Shown: piece by piece, positions 42,631-52,590 of the stretch
Position numbering within the stretch: the stretch's first letter is position 1
Layout of the letters: the number at the start of each line of letters is the position of its first letter
Source of the DNA: VBAS01 sp964581455
Lineage (GTDB): Bacteria > Bacteroidota > Bacteroidia > Chitinophagales > Chitinophagaceae
Direction: 5' to 3'
NCBI GenBank assembly: GCA_964581455.1
Contig: CAZOOT010000003.1
Span: 13,877 to 77,876 of the forward strand
Length of the DNA stretch: 64,000 bases
The notes under the pieces: generated by a model
Databases searched by the model: none
What the model saw: the letters and a program-made list of their open reading frames with translations, nothing else
Told to the model about the DNA's origin: nothing
Made by a program: the position numbers and the translations under genes

Positions 42631-44469
42631 TTAACGTTTGTTTTTTGCCTGCAATTCTTTCAATTTTTTCTGCGACTCCTGCATGGCATCAAACTTTTCC
42701 TGCCATTTAGATTTTGTCTTTGGCTTTTTCTTGTTTTCCTCAATTTTTGACAGGATTTTGTCATGATCAATGATATAGGTCTGAATGGCAAATTGCAAGC
42801 CTAAAGTAACAATGTTTGAAACTGTATAATACCAGGTAAGAGCTGAAGGCAGCCTGTTAAAAATAAATAACAAGAAAAACGGGAATATATAAGGCATGTA
42901 TTTCAAAACAGGATTGTTTTGGTCCGGAGTCATGCTCATACTATATATTGATATCACGAAACTGGTGATACAGGCAGTAATTGTAAATAAACTGATATGC
43001 TCACCATACAAAGGAATATTAAATCCAAAATTCAAAATTGAATCATAAGAAGAAAGATCATCTGCCCACAAAAAATTTTCCCCCCTTAAGGCTACATTGG
43101 AATTAAAAAAACTATAAAGGGCAAAGAATATGGGGATCTGAAGCAATGCAGGGATACAACCTCCCAGCGGATTTACCCCTGCTTCTCTGAACAGCTTCAT
43201 CTGCTCCATGCTCATTTGTTGCTGGTCCTTTCCAAATTTTGCTTTTAATTTTTCTATCTCCGGACGAAGAGCTTTCATTTTTGCCCCGCTCAGATAGCTG
43301 GAATATGTTAATGGCGAGATGATCAATCTGAGGAAAAAAGTTAGCAATAAGATGACAATTCCATAACTGCCAATGAATGATTTGAAAAAATCAAAAACAG
43401 GTAAAACCAGCCATCTGTTAATCCACTTTACAAATGAAAATACTCCCTGACCCAGGTTAACCAGGTTTTCCATTTCATTATTGTAATTTTTTAAAATCTT
43501 ATAGTCATTCGGTCCATAATAAAGCGCAAATAGAATTTCTACGTTTGATTCTGAAACATCCATTCTTAGTACTGCAGTTGCCTGTACCACTGTTTTTTCT
43601 TTTTCGTCTGGTACAATCCAATCAATCCGGCCAGAATTGAAATTTTTCTTCGCTATGAAACTCCTGTTGAAAAACTGTTGTTTGACAGCAACCCATTGTA
43701 ACGGATCTGAAAACTCCTTACTACTTTTCATGCCAATAGTATGGTAATCGTAATCGCCGTCCTGGTTAAACCCTATTTGAGATTGCTGCTTTTCATAATT
43801 CAGGTCTCTTTCCAGTTGAATCGCTTTGGTTTTCCAGGTAATGTTCAGGGCATTTTGACTAAGTAACTGGTCTGCGCCATTCATTTTCACATTAAAATCA
43901 ATCATGTAATCATTTTTCTTAATTACATATTGATGAACAATTGAAGGACCTGCACTATCTGCTGCCAATGTAAATGAAATAGTTTGCTGGTCACCATTCC
44001 TGGTTACTTCACCAACTGAGAAAAAGAGGTCAGCAATTTTAGCACTTTGGTTGGAAGCTGTATTAATTGGATAATCTATCTTATCAAAATCACTTGCCGA
44101 TAACCGCACCAATGAGCTGTCGTGTTCTTTGAATCGCTTTAACTCAACCCATTTTGGTTGTCCTCCTTTATTCGTAAAGGCAATTTTGAAAACATCGTTC
44201 TCAATCGTAATCAGTTCTTCAGTACTGGAGGCAGCTTTTTGGTATTGTCCTGCTGATGAAACCTTTGCAATAGAATCATTAACAGCTGCTATTTTTTTTT
44301 CAGCAACTGTATCAATGATCGATTTTGGTTTCTGGGCATTGGCAATTGAATCTTCTATTATCTTTTTTTGACGGTTTGCCGACTGTTCTTTATTTATGAA
44401 ATAGAAATAACCAAAAAAAAGTAAGGCCAGCACCACAAAACCAATTACTGTATTACGATCAAAATTCAT
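42631..44469 (-). CDS. yidC: Membrane protein insertase YidC
   Basis: YidC inserts inner-membrane proteins alone or with SecYEG. The 612-residue protein has an N-terminal membrane segment (7-23), a large periplasmic beta domain (about 60-350), and the C-terminal insertase core: TFFLRLIISPLTYSSYLSGA with the conserved arginine, then GVNPLGGCIPALLQIPIFFALY. A basic C-terminal tail (KKPKTKSKWQEKF and on) may contact ribosomes. It lies downstream of pyrG with 116 bases between; a TATCTTTG -7 box (44499-44492, minus) precedes it. Confidence 0.96.
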   Translation of the reverse strand: MNFDRNTVIGFVVLALLFFGYFYFINKEQSANRQKKIIEDSIANAQKPKSIIDTVAEKKIAAVNDSIAKVSSAGQYQKAASSTEELITIENDVFKIAFTNKGGQPKWVELKRFKEHDSSLVRLSASDFDKIDYPINTASNQSAKIADLFFSVGEVTRNGDQQTISFTLAADSAGPSIVHQYVIKKNDYMIDFNVKMNGADQLLSQNALNITWKTKAIQLERDLNYEKQQSQIGFNQDGDYDYHTIGMKSSKEFSDPLQWVAVKQQFFNRSFIAKKNFNSGRIDWIVPDEKEKTVVQATAVLRMDVSESNVEILFALYYGPNDYKILKNYNNEMENLVNLGQGVFSFVKWINRWLVLPVFDFFKSFIGSYGIVILLLTFFLRLIISPLTYSSYLSGAKMKALRPEIEKLKAKFGKDQQQMSMEQMKLFREAGVNPLGGCIPALLQIPIFFALYSFFNSNVALRGENFLWADDLSSYDSILNFGFNIPLYGEHISLFTITACITSFVISIYSMSMTPDQNNPVLKYMPYIFPFFLLFIFNRLPSALTWYYTVSNIVTLGLQFAIQTYIIDHDKILSKIEENKKKPKTKSKWQEKFDAMQESQKKLKELQAKNKR

Positions 44470-44585
44470 GTAGCTTAAAATTTGGAGTGGGCAAAGATAA
44501 GGTAAACTGGGATGCCAGATATTAGATGAAAGATGCCCAAAAAATAACTTTTAAAATTCATGGAAATAATTCCAGACTGCTGTCC

Positions 44586-46235
44586 TCAAATCACTTCTTC
44601 CTTTATTGAAGTTGACTTAACCTGGCTCTTTTTTTCATTGAATTTTTTTGCGGCTGCCACAAAATGAACAAAAATTGGCTGTGGATTTTCTACTGTACTT
44701 TTTAATTCCGGGTGATATTGTACGCCAATAAAGAACGGGTGATTAGAAATCTCCATGATTTCAACCAACCCGGTTTGAGGATTAAGTCCACTCGCTGTCA
44801 TCCCGTTATTTTCAAACTGATCCAGGTATTTATTGTTGAATTCGTAGCGGTGACGATGTCTTTCAAACACCAGCTCACTTTCATACACCCGATGTGCCAA
44901 TGAACCTTTTTTAATTTCACAGGCATAAGACCCTAACCGCATCGTGCCTCCTTTCATAGTGATCTTTTTCTGTTCTTCCATCATATCAATTACCGGTTCA
45001 TTACACTCCGGATACATTTCGGAAGAATGTGCATCCTTTATTCCCAAAATATTTCTGGCAAATTCAATCACAGCCATTTGCATACCCAGACAAATTCCAA
45101 AAAACGGCAACCCATGTTCCCTGGCATATTTTACGGCAGTGATCTTTCCTTCTATACCTCTATGACCAAAACCAGGCGCTACCAATAAACCGTCCAGGCC
45201 GTTTAGTTTTTCTGCTACATTATCGGGTGTAATAAATTCTGAGTGGATATATTCTACCAATACACTGCATTCATTGATTGCGCCAGCATGTACAAATGAC
45301 TCTAAAATAGATTTATAAGCATCTTGCAGTTCCACATATTTTCCGATCAACCCTATCGTTACTTTTGATTTCGGGTTTTTCAGTTTTTCAATAAATCCTT
45401 TCCATTTGTCCAGCTTAGGTTCTTTGTAATTCTTTATTTCAAGCTTTTTCAAAACAATCTCATCCAATTTCTCCTGCATCATGATCAATGGCACTTCATA
45501 AATTGTACTTGCATCCAGTGCTTCAATAACTGCATGAGGCTTCACATTGCAAAACAATGCAATCTTTCTTCTTATATCTGCATTGATAGGCTCTTCGGTG
45601 CGGCAAACTATTATATCAGGAAATACTCCCTCCGAACTTAATAATTTAACTGAGTGCTGCGTTGGTTTGGTTTTCAGTTCTTTTGCAGCTTTCAAATAGG
45701 GGATCAATGTCAGGTGAACTACCAACAGATCTTCTTCGGGCAATTCCCATTGTAATTGTCTTACCGCTTCTATATAGGGTAAGGATTCAATATCACCTAC
45801 AGTTCCACCAATTTCTGTGATCACCACATCATAATCACCTGTTTCACCAAGCAATTTCATTCTTCTTTTTATCTCATCGGTAATATGAGGAATCACCTGC
45901 ACTGTTTTGCCCAGGTAAGCTCCTTCTCTTTCTTTATTGATCACTGTCTGGTAAATACGGCCAGTAGTTACATTATTTGCCTGCGAAGTAAATGTATTGA
46001 GGAATCTTTCATAATGGCCAAGATCAAGATCAGTTTCAGCACCATCTTCTGTTACAAAACACTCCCCGTGTTCGTAAGGATTCAGCGTACCGGGATCAAC
46101 ATTTATGTATGGATCAAATTTCTGTATCGTTACCCTAAGCCCCCTGGCTTGTAAAAGTTTTGCAAGCGAGGCAGAAATGATTCCTTTTCCTAATGAAGAA
46201 GTAACTCCACCCGTAACAAATACATACTTGGCCAT
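44586..46235 (-). CDS. pyrG: CTP synthase
   Basis: Makes CTP from UTP, ATP and glutamine. The 549-residue protein has the synthetase domain opening FVTGGVTSSLGKGIISASL (6-24) and the class I glutamine amidotransferase domain with PGFGHRGIEGK, GICLGMQ (nucleophile cysteine) and VQYHPELKS (His-Glu). The length is normal. It is the first gene of a pyrG-yidC direction after a 370-base gap. Confidence 0.97.
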   Translation of the reverse strand: MAKYVFVTGGVTSSLGKGIISASLAKLLQARGLRVTIQKFDPYINVDPGTLNPYEHGECFVTEDGAETDLDLGHYERFLNTFTSQANNVTTGRIYQTVINKEREGAYLGKTVQVIPHITDEIKRRMKLLGETGDYDVVITEIGGTVGDIESLPYIEAVRQLQWELPEEDLLVVHLTLIPYLKAAKELKTKPTQHSVKLLSSEGVFPDIIVCRTEEPINADIRRKIALFCNVKPHAVIEALDASTIYEVPLIMMQEKLDEIVLKKLEIKNYKEPKLDKWKGFIEKLKNPKSKVTIGLIGKYVELQDAYKSILESFVHAGAINECSVLVEYIHSEFITPDNVAEKLNGLDGLLVAPGFGHRGIEGKITAVKYAREHGLPFFGICLGMQMAVIEFARNILGIKDAHSSEMYPECNEPVIDMMEEQKKITMKGGTMRLGSYACEIKKGSLAHRVYESELVFERHRHRYEFNNKYLDQFENNGMTASGLNPQTGLVEIMEISNHPFFIGVQYHPELKSTVENPQPIFVHFVAAAKKFNEKKSQVKSTSIKEEVI

Positions 46236-46605
46236 TGTTAATGCACTTTTTATTAAAAAATAATTATCGGGCCAGCTACACCTATATTATTAAGTGTCTC
46301 CTGTCCCAATCCTTCCAATTTTAGAATTGCACAATTTTGCTGTATCAACTCTATTCAACAAATAATTAATAACAACACTCCTGTATATCAGGATGAATTT
46401 TCAACAATTCTTTTCAACAATAAATATTCAGTAAAAACAGACTGCCCCAATTGACCATCGGAAGCAAAATAACTCCGGGAGGTCATGCAAAAATAATAGA
46501 ATTAATTAAGCCTGAAAAAAACAATACTGATTTTGTAAAAAAAACTCTGGGATTTAATTAAATGACCTATCATTCTTTACTTTTAATCACCTAAACTCTC
46601 AAATC
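46236..46605. other. Intergenic region with a short startless open frame
   Basis: Between divergent pyrG and the amidohydrolase gene no intact gene is supported. On the plus strand a frame of about 45 codons without a start (about 46427-46561) reads TIGSKITPGGHAKIIELIK and then KNNTDFVKKTLGFN before a stop. It may be a remnant or chance. No convincing promoter for either gene was found here. Confidence 0.4.
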
Positions 46606-47904
46606 GTGAAGTATTCATTCAGCATTTTTCTGATTTTATTCATTTGTTTCTCTTCGATATCACAAAAAACATATATCTGGTGTGGTTCTTTAATAGACGG
46701 GGTTTCAAATGAGCCCAAAAAGAATATGACAGTAATTGTAGAAAAGAATAAGATCATTTCAGTTGAATCCGGGTTTATTTCTCCCGGAGCCGGAGATAAG
46801 TCAATTGACCTGAAAAACAAAACTGTTACTCCGGGCTGGATTGATATGCATGTACATGTAGAAGGAGAAACTAATCCAAATCAATACCTTGATCGATTTA
46901 CAACAAATCCCACTGATGTTGCATATAGTTCTATTGCATTTGTTGAAAGAACATTAATGGCTGGTTTTACAACGGTAAGAGATTTGGGAGGAACTGGTGT
47001 AAATATTTCTTTGAGAAAAGCAATTGAAAAAGGATTGGTGAAAGGGCCGAGAATTTTTACAGCAGGTAAATCAATTGGCACCACTGGCGGACATGCAGAC
47101 CCAACAAACGGATATAGAAAAGATCTGATGGGAGATCCGGGACCGGCAGAAGGTGTGATCAATAGTCCGGAAGACGGCATTAAAGCTGTACGACAGCGCT
47201 ATAAAGATGGATCAGATCTGATAAAAATAACTGCAACTGGTGGGGTATTAAGTATGGCAAAGAATGGTCAGAATCCTCAATTTACTGAAGAAGAAATAAG
47301 AGCAATTGTAAATACAGCTAAAGATTATGGCTTTGCAGTTGCAGCACATGCTCATGGAGCAGAAGGAATGAAAAGAGCCATCAGGGCAGGTGTGAATTCA
47401 ATAGAACACGGAACATTGATGGATGATGAAACAATTGAATTGTTTAAAAAATACGGCACCTGGTATGTTCCTACTATTACCGCAGGAATGGCTGTTTCTG
47501 ATTCAGCCAAAAAACCAGGCTATTACCCTGCAGTAGTTGCAACAAAAGCAATGGAAATAGGATCCCAGATACAGAACACTTTTGCCAAAGCTTATAAAGC
47601 CGGGGTAAAAATTGCCTTTGGTACGGATGCCGGTGTTTTTAAACATGGTTTGAACTGGAAAGAGTTTGGCTATATGATTGGCGCCGGTATGCCTTCTATG
47701 GAAGCAATAAAATCTGCTACAATAAATGCAGCTGATTTACTGGGGATGAAAGATCAGTTGGGCAGTATTGAAAAAGGTAAACTGGCAGATATAGTAGCAG
47801 TTGATGGCGACCTGCTAAAAGATCCACTTGTGTTTGGAAAAATTGTATTTGTAATGAAAGACGGTGTAGTGTATAAAAACGAAATAAAAGCCTCAGGCTT
47901 TTAA
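46606..47904 (+). CDS. Secreted amidohydrolase (prolidase/imidazolonepropionase-like)
   Basis: A 432-residue metal-dependent hydrolase with a signal peptide (FLILFICFSSISQ). Metal-site motifs are MHVHVEGE (HxH), LIKITATGG with the candidate carboxylated lysine, VAAHAHGAEG, SIEHGTLMDD and FGTDAGVFKHG. The pattern fits Xaa-Pro dipeptidase-like amidohydrolases. The start is GTG at 46606, giving a normal signal peptide. It is related in layout to the enzyme at 23976-25349. Confidence 0.9.
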   Translation: MKYSFSIFLILFICFSSISQKTYIWCGSLIDGVSNEPKKNMTVIVEKNKIISVESGFISPGAGDKSIDLKNKTVTPGWIDMHVHVEGETNPNQYLDRFTTNPTDVAYSSIAFVERTLMAGFTTVRDLGGTGVNISLRKAIEKGLVKGPRIFTAGKSIGTTGGHADPTNGYRKDLMGDPGPAEGVINSPEDGIKAVRQRYKDGSDLIKITATGGVLSMAKNGQNPQFTEEEIRAIVNTAKDYGFAVAAHAHGAEGMKRAIRAGVNSIEHGTLMDDETIELFKKYGTWYVPTITAGMAVSDSAKKPGYYPAVVATKAMEIGSQIQNTFAKAYKAGVKIAFGTDAGVFKHGLNWKEFGYMIGAGMPSMEAIKSATINAADLLGMKDQLGSIEKGKLADIVAVDGDLLKDPLVFGKIVFVMKDGVVYKNEIKASGF

Positions 47905-47926
47905 AATGGCTTATATATACAGCAAC

Positions 47927-48724
47927 CTATCCTTTCAATATCTTATTATGGCTAGCCACCAAGCCCCTGATCAGGGAAGAGCTAAATCCCTGGTGTTCCA
48001 TTTCATTTAACCCTGCTATAGTACAACCTTTGGGTGTTGTTACTTTATCTATTTCCTGTTCAGGATGACTGCCTTTTTCCAATAATAATTGAGCAGCACC
48101 TTTTACTGTTTGAGCTGCGATCATTGAAGCTGTCTCTGCATCAAAACCAATTTCAATACCCCCCTGTATATTGGCACGAATATATCGCATGGCATATGCA
48201 GTGCCACAGGCACCCAGAACGGTAGCTGCGTCCATCAGCTTTTCATCTATCAATACGGTTTTTCCCAATTGATCAAACAACTGCTGGATATAATTGATCT
48301 GAGACTGCTGAGCATTGCTATGTGAAAGACAGGTAATGCTTTGTTGAATTGCTATAGCTGTATTTGGCATAGCACGGATCACCGGAACGGGTTTTCCAAT
48401 TGCTTTTTGTAATTGCTCGATCCAAATTCCTGTTATTGCAGAAACCACCACATGTTTTTTTGGATCCAGTGCCGGCTTAATTTCTTTAATAATCTGCTCA
48501 TAATTATAAGGCTTCACAGCAAGGATGATAATCTCAGAAGCTCGAACTGCTTTTTTGTTGTCATTGGTCACATTACATCCCTGTTCAGAAAATCTGCCAA
48601 GAGCTGAAAGGTTTCTCCGGGTAACAGATAATTCAACCGGCCTGCTAAATTCGCTAAGAATTAAACCTTCAGCAATAGAAGCTCCAATATTCCCAGCGCC
48701 TATAATTGCAATTTTTTTTGCCAT
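47927..48724 (-). CDS. proC: Pyrroline-5-carboxylate reductase
   Basis: Last step of proline synthesis: reduces pyrroline-5-carboxylate with NAD(P)H. The 265-residue protein has the Rossmann motif IIGAGNIGASIAEGL (6-20), AVKPYNYEQII, RAMPNTAIAIQ and the C-terminal dimer region TPKGCTIAGLNEME, which holds the conserved TxPGGxT-like turn as TTPKGCT. Length is normal. It follows purL on the minus strand after a terminator. Confidence 0.94.
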   Translation of the reverse strand: MAKKIAIIGAGNIGASIAEGLILSEFSRPVELSVTRRNLSALGRFSEQGCNVTNDNKKAVRASEIIILAVKPYNYEQIIKEIKPALDPKKHVVVSAITGIWIEQLQKAIGKPVPVIRAMPNTAIAIQQSITCLSHSNAQQSQINYIQQLFDQLGKTVLIDEKLMDAATVLGACGTAYAMRYIRANIQGGIEIGFDAETASMIAAQTVKGAAQLLLEKGSHPEQEIDKVTTPKGCTIAGLNEMEHQGFSSSLIRGLVASHNKILKG

Positions 48725-48737
48725 AAATATTTTTTTA

Positions 48738-48769
48738 ATAAAAATGCCACTCCCAAAATTGGAGTGGCA
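48738..48769 (-). terminator. Terminator of purL
   Basis: TGCCACTCC (48745-48753) pairs with GGAGTGGCA (48761-48769) around a 7-base loop. On the minus strand it is followed by TTTTTATT. It lies 51 bases after the purL stop and just before proC. Confidence 0.8.
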
Positions 48770-48819
48770 AGCAATTTTTTCAAATATCTGAAATTATCGA
48801 GTAAACCTGAAATGAAATT

Positions 48820-51051
48820 TTAGATAGAACTTAAAGCTGCTCCGGCTTCTTCTTTTGCCAGGTATTTCCCGATAGAAGTATCATACTGATCCTTCCACCA
48901 GTCAATCGTTCCCCAGAAATCACCGTCAACCAGCATTTCGCCTGTTGTAACTATGCCGATTCTTTCGTGAGGAAAATCTCCAAGCGTTTTTTCAAATTGG
49001 CTGATCAGATCAGCTTTTACAGATATCACTACCCTGCTTTGTCCTTCTCCAAATAAATATGCATCTCCCCTTAGTCCATCTTTTGTTTCTATGGCAAAAC
49101 CAATCTCCCGATTGAATCCACTTTCACATAAAGCCACAAAAAGTCCGCCTTCACTGATATCATGTGCACTTTGCAACAATTTTTTACTGATAAGTTCTGC
49201 AACTTTATTTTGTAACTCATATTCATCTTCCAGTTCAAAATGTGGTGCTGAAGAATATTCAATTCCGCAAATTTTACTCAGGTATTGTGATGAGCCGATA
49301 TCATTTGTTGAGTTTCCCAACAGATAAATCACATCTCCTTCTTTTTTAAAATCCAGGGTCATTTTATCATTGACATTCTCCAAAAGTCCTACCATTCCGA
49401 TTGTAGGTGTAGGATAAACAGGCCCATCAGGATTCTGATTATAAAAGCTCACATTACCCCCGGTAACCGGTGTATCAAATTTTCGGCAAGCTTCCCCCAT
49501 TCCTTTAATGGCATGAACAAACTGGTAATAAACTTCCGGATCAAAAGGATTTCCAAAATTCAAACAATTTGTAACTCCCAAAGGTTTCCCACCACTGCAC
49601 ACAATATTTCTTGCTGCTTCACTTACGGCAATCATAGTTCCTTTATATGGATCTGCATAAACATAGCGGCTGTTACAATCAGTAGTAATGGCCAATCCCT
49701 TCATTGTGCCTTTTATTAATACCACAGGTGCATCCGTTGGAGCATTGGTAGAAACATTGTTTGTGCAAACCATACTGTCATACTGATCATATATCCATCT
49801 TTTGGATGCAATGGATGGCAGTTGAATTAATTTTTCTGCAATTGCTTTTAAATCTTCCGGAACAGGTACTGTATCCTGGTTAAAACTTTTTATTTTTTCA
49901 AAATATTTTGGTTCTGAAAATTCTCTTTCATATTGTGGCGCCCCACCTCCCAATACAAGGTCATGGGCTGGCAATGAAGCTTCCAGTTCTCCACGCATAT
50001 AAAAATTAAGAATACCGTCATCGGTCACCTCTCCTATAACAGAACAAGGAAGATCCCATTTTTCAAAAACATCAGTTACTTCTTTTTCTCTTCCTTTTTT
50101 TGCCACCAACAACATTCTTTCCTGGCTTTCACTTAATAGCAATTCCCAAGCTTTCATATTTTTTTGGCGAGTTGGCACTTTATCCAAATCTATTCGCATC
50201 CCCGATTTTCCTTTTGCACTCATTTCGGAAGTAGAACAAATTATTCCTGCTGCACCCATATCCTGCATTCCTACTACGGCTCCTGTTTGAATAACTTCCA
50301 GGCATGCTTCCAGTAATTTTTTTTCCTGGAAAGGATCCCCTACCTGAACTGCTGGAAGGTCCTGAGCACTATCTGCAGAAATATCTGCTGATGCAAATGA
50401 AGCCCCACCTATTCCATCTTTTCCGGTAGCACTGCCAACAAACATTACCGGATTACCTTTCCCTTCTGCCGTAGCAGAAACCGTTTCTCCTATTTTTACA
50501 ATTCCCACACTCATGGCATTTACTAATGGATTAGTATGATAACATTCATCAAAGTATATTTCACCACCAACTGTAGGCACTCCAAAACAATTTCCGTAAT
50601 GCCCGATACCATGTACTACACCTGATAACAAATGTTGTGTTTTATCTTCTTCAAGGTTGCCAAAACGAAGAGAATTTAATGCGGCAATTGGCCTTGCACC
50701 CATTGTAAAAATATCCCGATGGATACCCCCCACTCCAGTTGCTGCCCCCTGGAATGGCTCAATCGCAGATGGATGATTATGGGATTCAATTTTGAATACA
50801 ACACCCAACCCATCTCCGATATCCATTAGCCCCGCATTTTCTTCACCTGCTTTTACAAGCATGCGTCCACCTTCTCTCGGCAGCGTTTTCAACCACTTGA
50901 TAGAATTTTTATAGCTGCAATGTTCACTCCACATCCCACTGAATGCACAGAGCTCATTGAAGTTGGGAGTTCGTCCTAAAATTTTCCTGATCATCTCAAA
51001 TTCTTCGGCTGTAAGTCGAAGTTGTTCGGCGGTTTTTACAGTTACTTCCAT
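48820..51051 (-). CDS. purL: Phosphoribosylformylglycinamidine synthase, small PurL form
   Basis: Fourth step of purine synthesis: FGAR to FGAM with ATP and ammonia. At 743 residues this is the small PurL that works with separate PurS and PurQ, which are not in the window. Visible motifs include MWSEHCSYKNS (41-51), FKIESHNHPSAIEPFQGAATGVGG and the second half-barrel start PVTGGNVSFYNQ. A minus-strand TAGATTTG box (51076-51069) is a -7 candidate near the start. Divergent from a polytopic membrane protein gene. Confidence 0.96.
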   Translation of the reverse strand: MEVTVKTAEQLRLTAEEFEMIRKILGRTPNFNELCAFSGMWSEHCSYKNSIKWLKTLPREGGRMLVKAGEENAGLMDIGDGLGVVFKIESHNHPSAIEPFQGAATGVGGIHRDIFTMGARPIAALNSLRFGNLEEDKTQHLLSGVVHGIGHYGNCFGVPTVGGEIYFDECYHTNPLVNAMSVGIVKIGETVSATAEGKGNPVMFVGSATGKDGIGGASFASADISADSAQDLPAVQVGDPFQEKKLLEACLEVIQTGAVVGMQDMGAAGIICSTSEMSAKGKSGMRIDLDKVPTRQKNMKAWELLLSESQERMLLVAKKGREKEVTDVFEKWDLPCSVIGEVTDDGILNFYMRGELEASLPAHDLVLGGGAPQYEREFSEPKYFEKIKSFNQDTVPVPEDLKAIAEKLIQLPSIASKRWIYDQYDSMVCTNNVSTNAPTDAPVVLIKGTMKGLAITTDCNSRYVYADPYKGTMIAVSEAARNIVCSGGKPLGVTNCLNFGNPFDPEVYYQFVHAIKGMGEACRKFDTPVTGGNVSFYNQNPDGPVYPTPTIGMVGLLENVNDKMTLDFKKEGDVIYLLGNSTNDIGSSQYLSKICGIEYSSAPHFELEDEYELQNKVAELISKKLLQSAHDISEGGLFVALCESGFNREIGFAIETKDGLRGDAYLFGEGQSRVVISVKADLISQFEKTLGDFPHERIGIVTTGEMLVDGDFWGTIDWWKDQYDTSIGKYLAKEEAGAALSSI

Positions 51052-51161
51052 ATTATTTTAAGAAAGCGCAAATCTACAAACTGAAAAGCTAGTAAACAGG
51101 CTAAGTTGTTAACTATTTACCATGAATATTCTATATTTTGTGCAGATATAAAATTTTTTCA

Positions 51162-52445
51162 TTGGAATATTTATTATTTGCAGGATATCTTTTTCTTTTT
51201 GCCTGGCTGGTGACACGAATCGGTTTTTTCCGGAAAACAGGGCTTAGTAAAGCACAACTTACTATTCTTTTACTAATAAAAATTATCGCAGGTATTTTAT
51301 ATGGGTGGATTGGAATTTACTATGGGCAATTTGCCTATATGTATGATACATGGGGATTCCACCATGCAGGATTATCAGAAACAAAACTTTTATTTAGCCA
51401 ACCGGCAGAATATTTCAGTAATCTTTTTTACAGCGGGTACGAAAACAAATATGGTGGCTTTCTGTCGGCTCATAATTCCTGGTGGAATGATCTTAAAGGG
51501 AATATGTTTATAAAATTTCTTTCAGTTATTAACGTATTTAGCTTTGGCAATTACTACACGAATGTTATCTTTTATTCCTTCATTACCATGTTTGGACCGA
51601 TTGCATTTTTCCGGGTAATGAACAATGTTTTTCCCGGTAAAAAATTATTGACCCTGATAGCCGTATTCCTTATTCCGTCGTTCACATATTGGACCAGCGG
51701 TATTCATAAAGACGGATTGGTATTTCTTGCTCTAGGCCTGATCGTGTATCATTTTTACTTTGGATTGAAAGACCGGATTTTTTCTTTTTCAAGGATCCTC
51801 GTTTTTATCATTTCTTTTTTAATAATCCTTTCTTATCGAAATTATGTTTTTGTGATCCTGGTCCCTGCAATGGCAGCCTGGTACCTTGCTTACAGATTTC
51901 CTAAAAGATTGCTGCTGGTTTTTGTTTCTGTTTATTCAGTTTCTATATTACTCTTTTTTACTCTTCGATATATTTCACCGGCATTGGATCTGCCTCAGGC
52001 TGTCATTAATAAACAAGAAGCTTTTCTTCAGTTACAGGGAAATTCTTCTATTAAACATGCAGAGTTGGATCCCACGGCAATCAGCTTTTTAAAAAACAGC
52101 CCCTATGCACTAAGTGCTACCTTACTTCGGCCTAACCTTTCAGATGCAAAACATTTATTGTCATTAGCTGCATCAATAGAAACGATAATTTTTATTTTAT
52201 TGTTTATATGTTTTCTTATATGGCGAACAGGTGGTATTCAATCAAAAGTTTTTATTTGGTTCTGTATATTTTTCTCATTCTCCTTTTTACTCACCATAGG
52301 TTATACGGTAAACTTCCTGGGTGCTATTGTCCGCTACAGGAGTATTATTCTCCCCTTTCTGCTTGGGCCTGTAATTTGTTTTATAGATTGGAAGAGGATA
52401 TCTGACTTGCTTTTCAATAACATTAGTAAAAATAATAATGTTTAA
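51162..52445 (+). CDS. Polytopic inner-membrane protein of unknown function
   Basis: A protein of about 427 residues with roughly ten membrane helices. It has short periplasmic or cytoplasmic loops with aromatic residues (YMYDTWGFHHAG, GFLSAHNSWWND) and a conserved-looking FTYWTSGIHKDGL. The layout resembles GT-C-type or O-antigen-polymerase-like membrane enzymes, but no diagnostic motif was recognised. TTG 51162 is the likely start, giving MEYLLFAGYLFLF; TTG 51138 is an alternative. It is followed by glnN on the same strand. Confidence 0.6.
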   Translation: MEYLLFAGYLFLFAWLVTRIGFFRKTGLSKAQLTILLLIKIIAGILYGWIGIYYGQFAYMYDTWGFHHAGLSETKLLFSQPAEYFSNLFYSGYENKYGGFLSAHNSWWNDLKGNMFIKFLSVINVFSFGNYYTNVIFYSFITMFGPIAFFRVMNNVFPGKKLLTLIAVFLIPSFTYWTSGIHKDGLVFLALGLIVYHFYFGLKDRIFSFSRILVFIISFLIILSYRNYVFVILVPAMAAWYLAYRFPKRLLLVFVSVYSVSILLFFTLRYISPALDLPQAVINKQEAFLQLQGNSSIKHAELDPTAISFLKNSPYALSATLLRPNLSDAKHLLSLAASIETIIFILLFICFLIWRTGGIQSKVFIWFCIFFSFSFLLTIGYTVNFLGAIVRYRSIILPFLLGPVICFIDWKRISDLLFNNISKNNNV

Positions 52446-52590
52446 AAAACCAAATCAAAATCTCTGTTTTTAAACGCAGTTTGCTATTTTATTCCCTTTT
52501 TACTCACAATTTCAATATTTTTTCAGTTTTTTTAAAAAATAATTCAATTTGTTTTTTCGGAATCACTTTTCTTTGCAAAAAATTAAAATT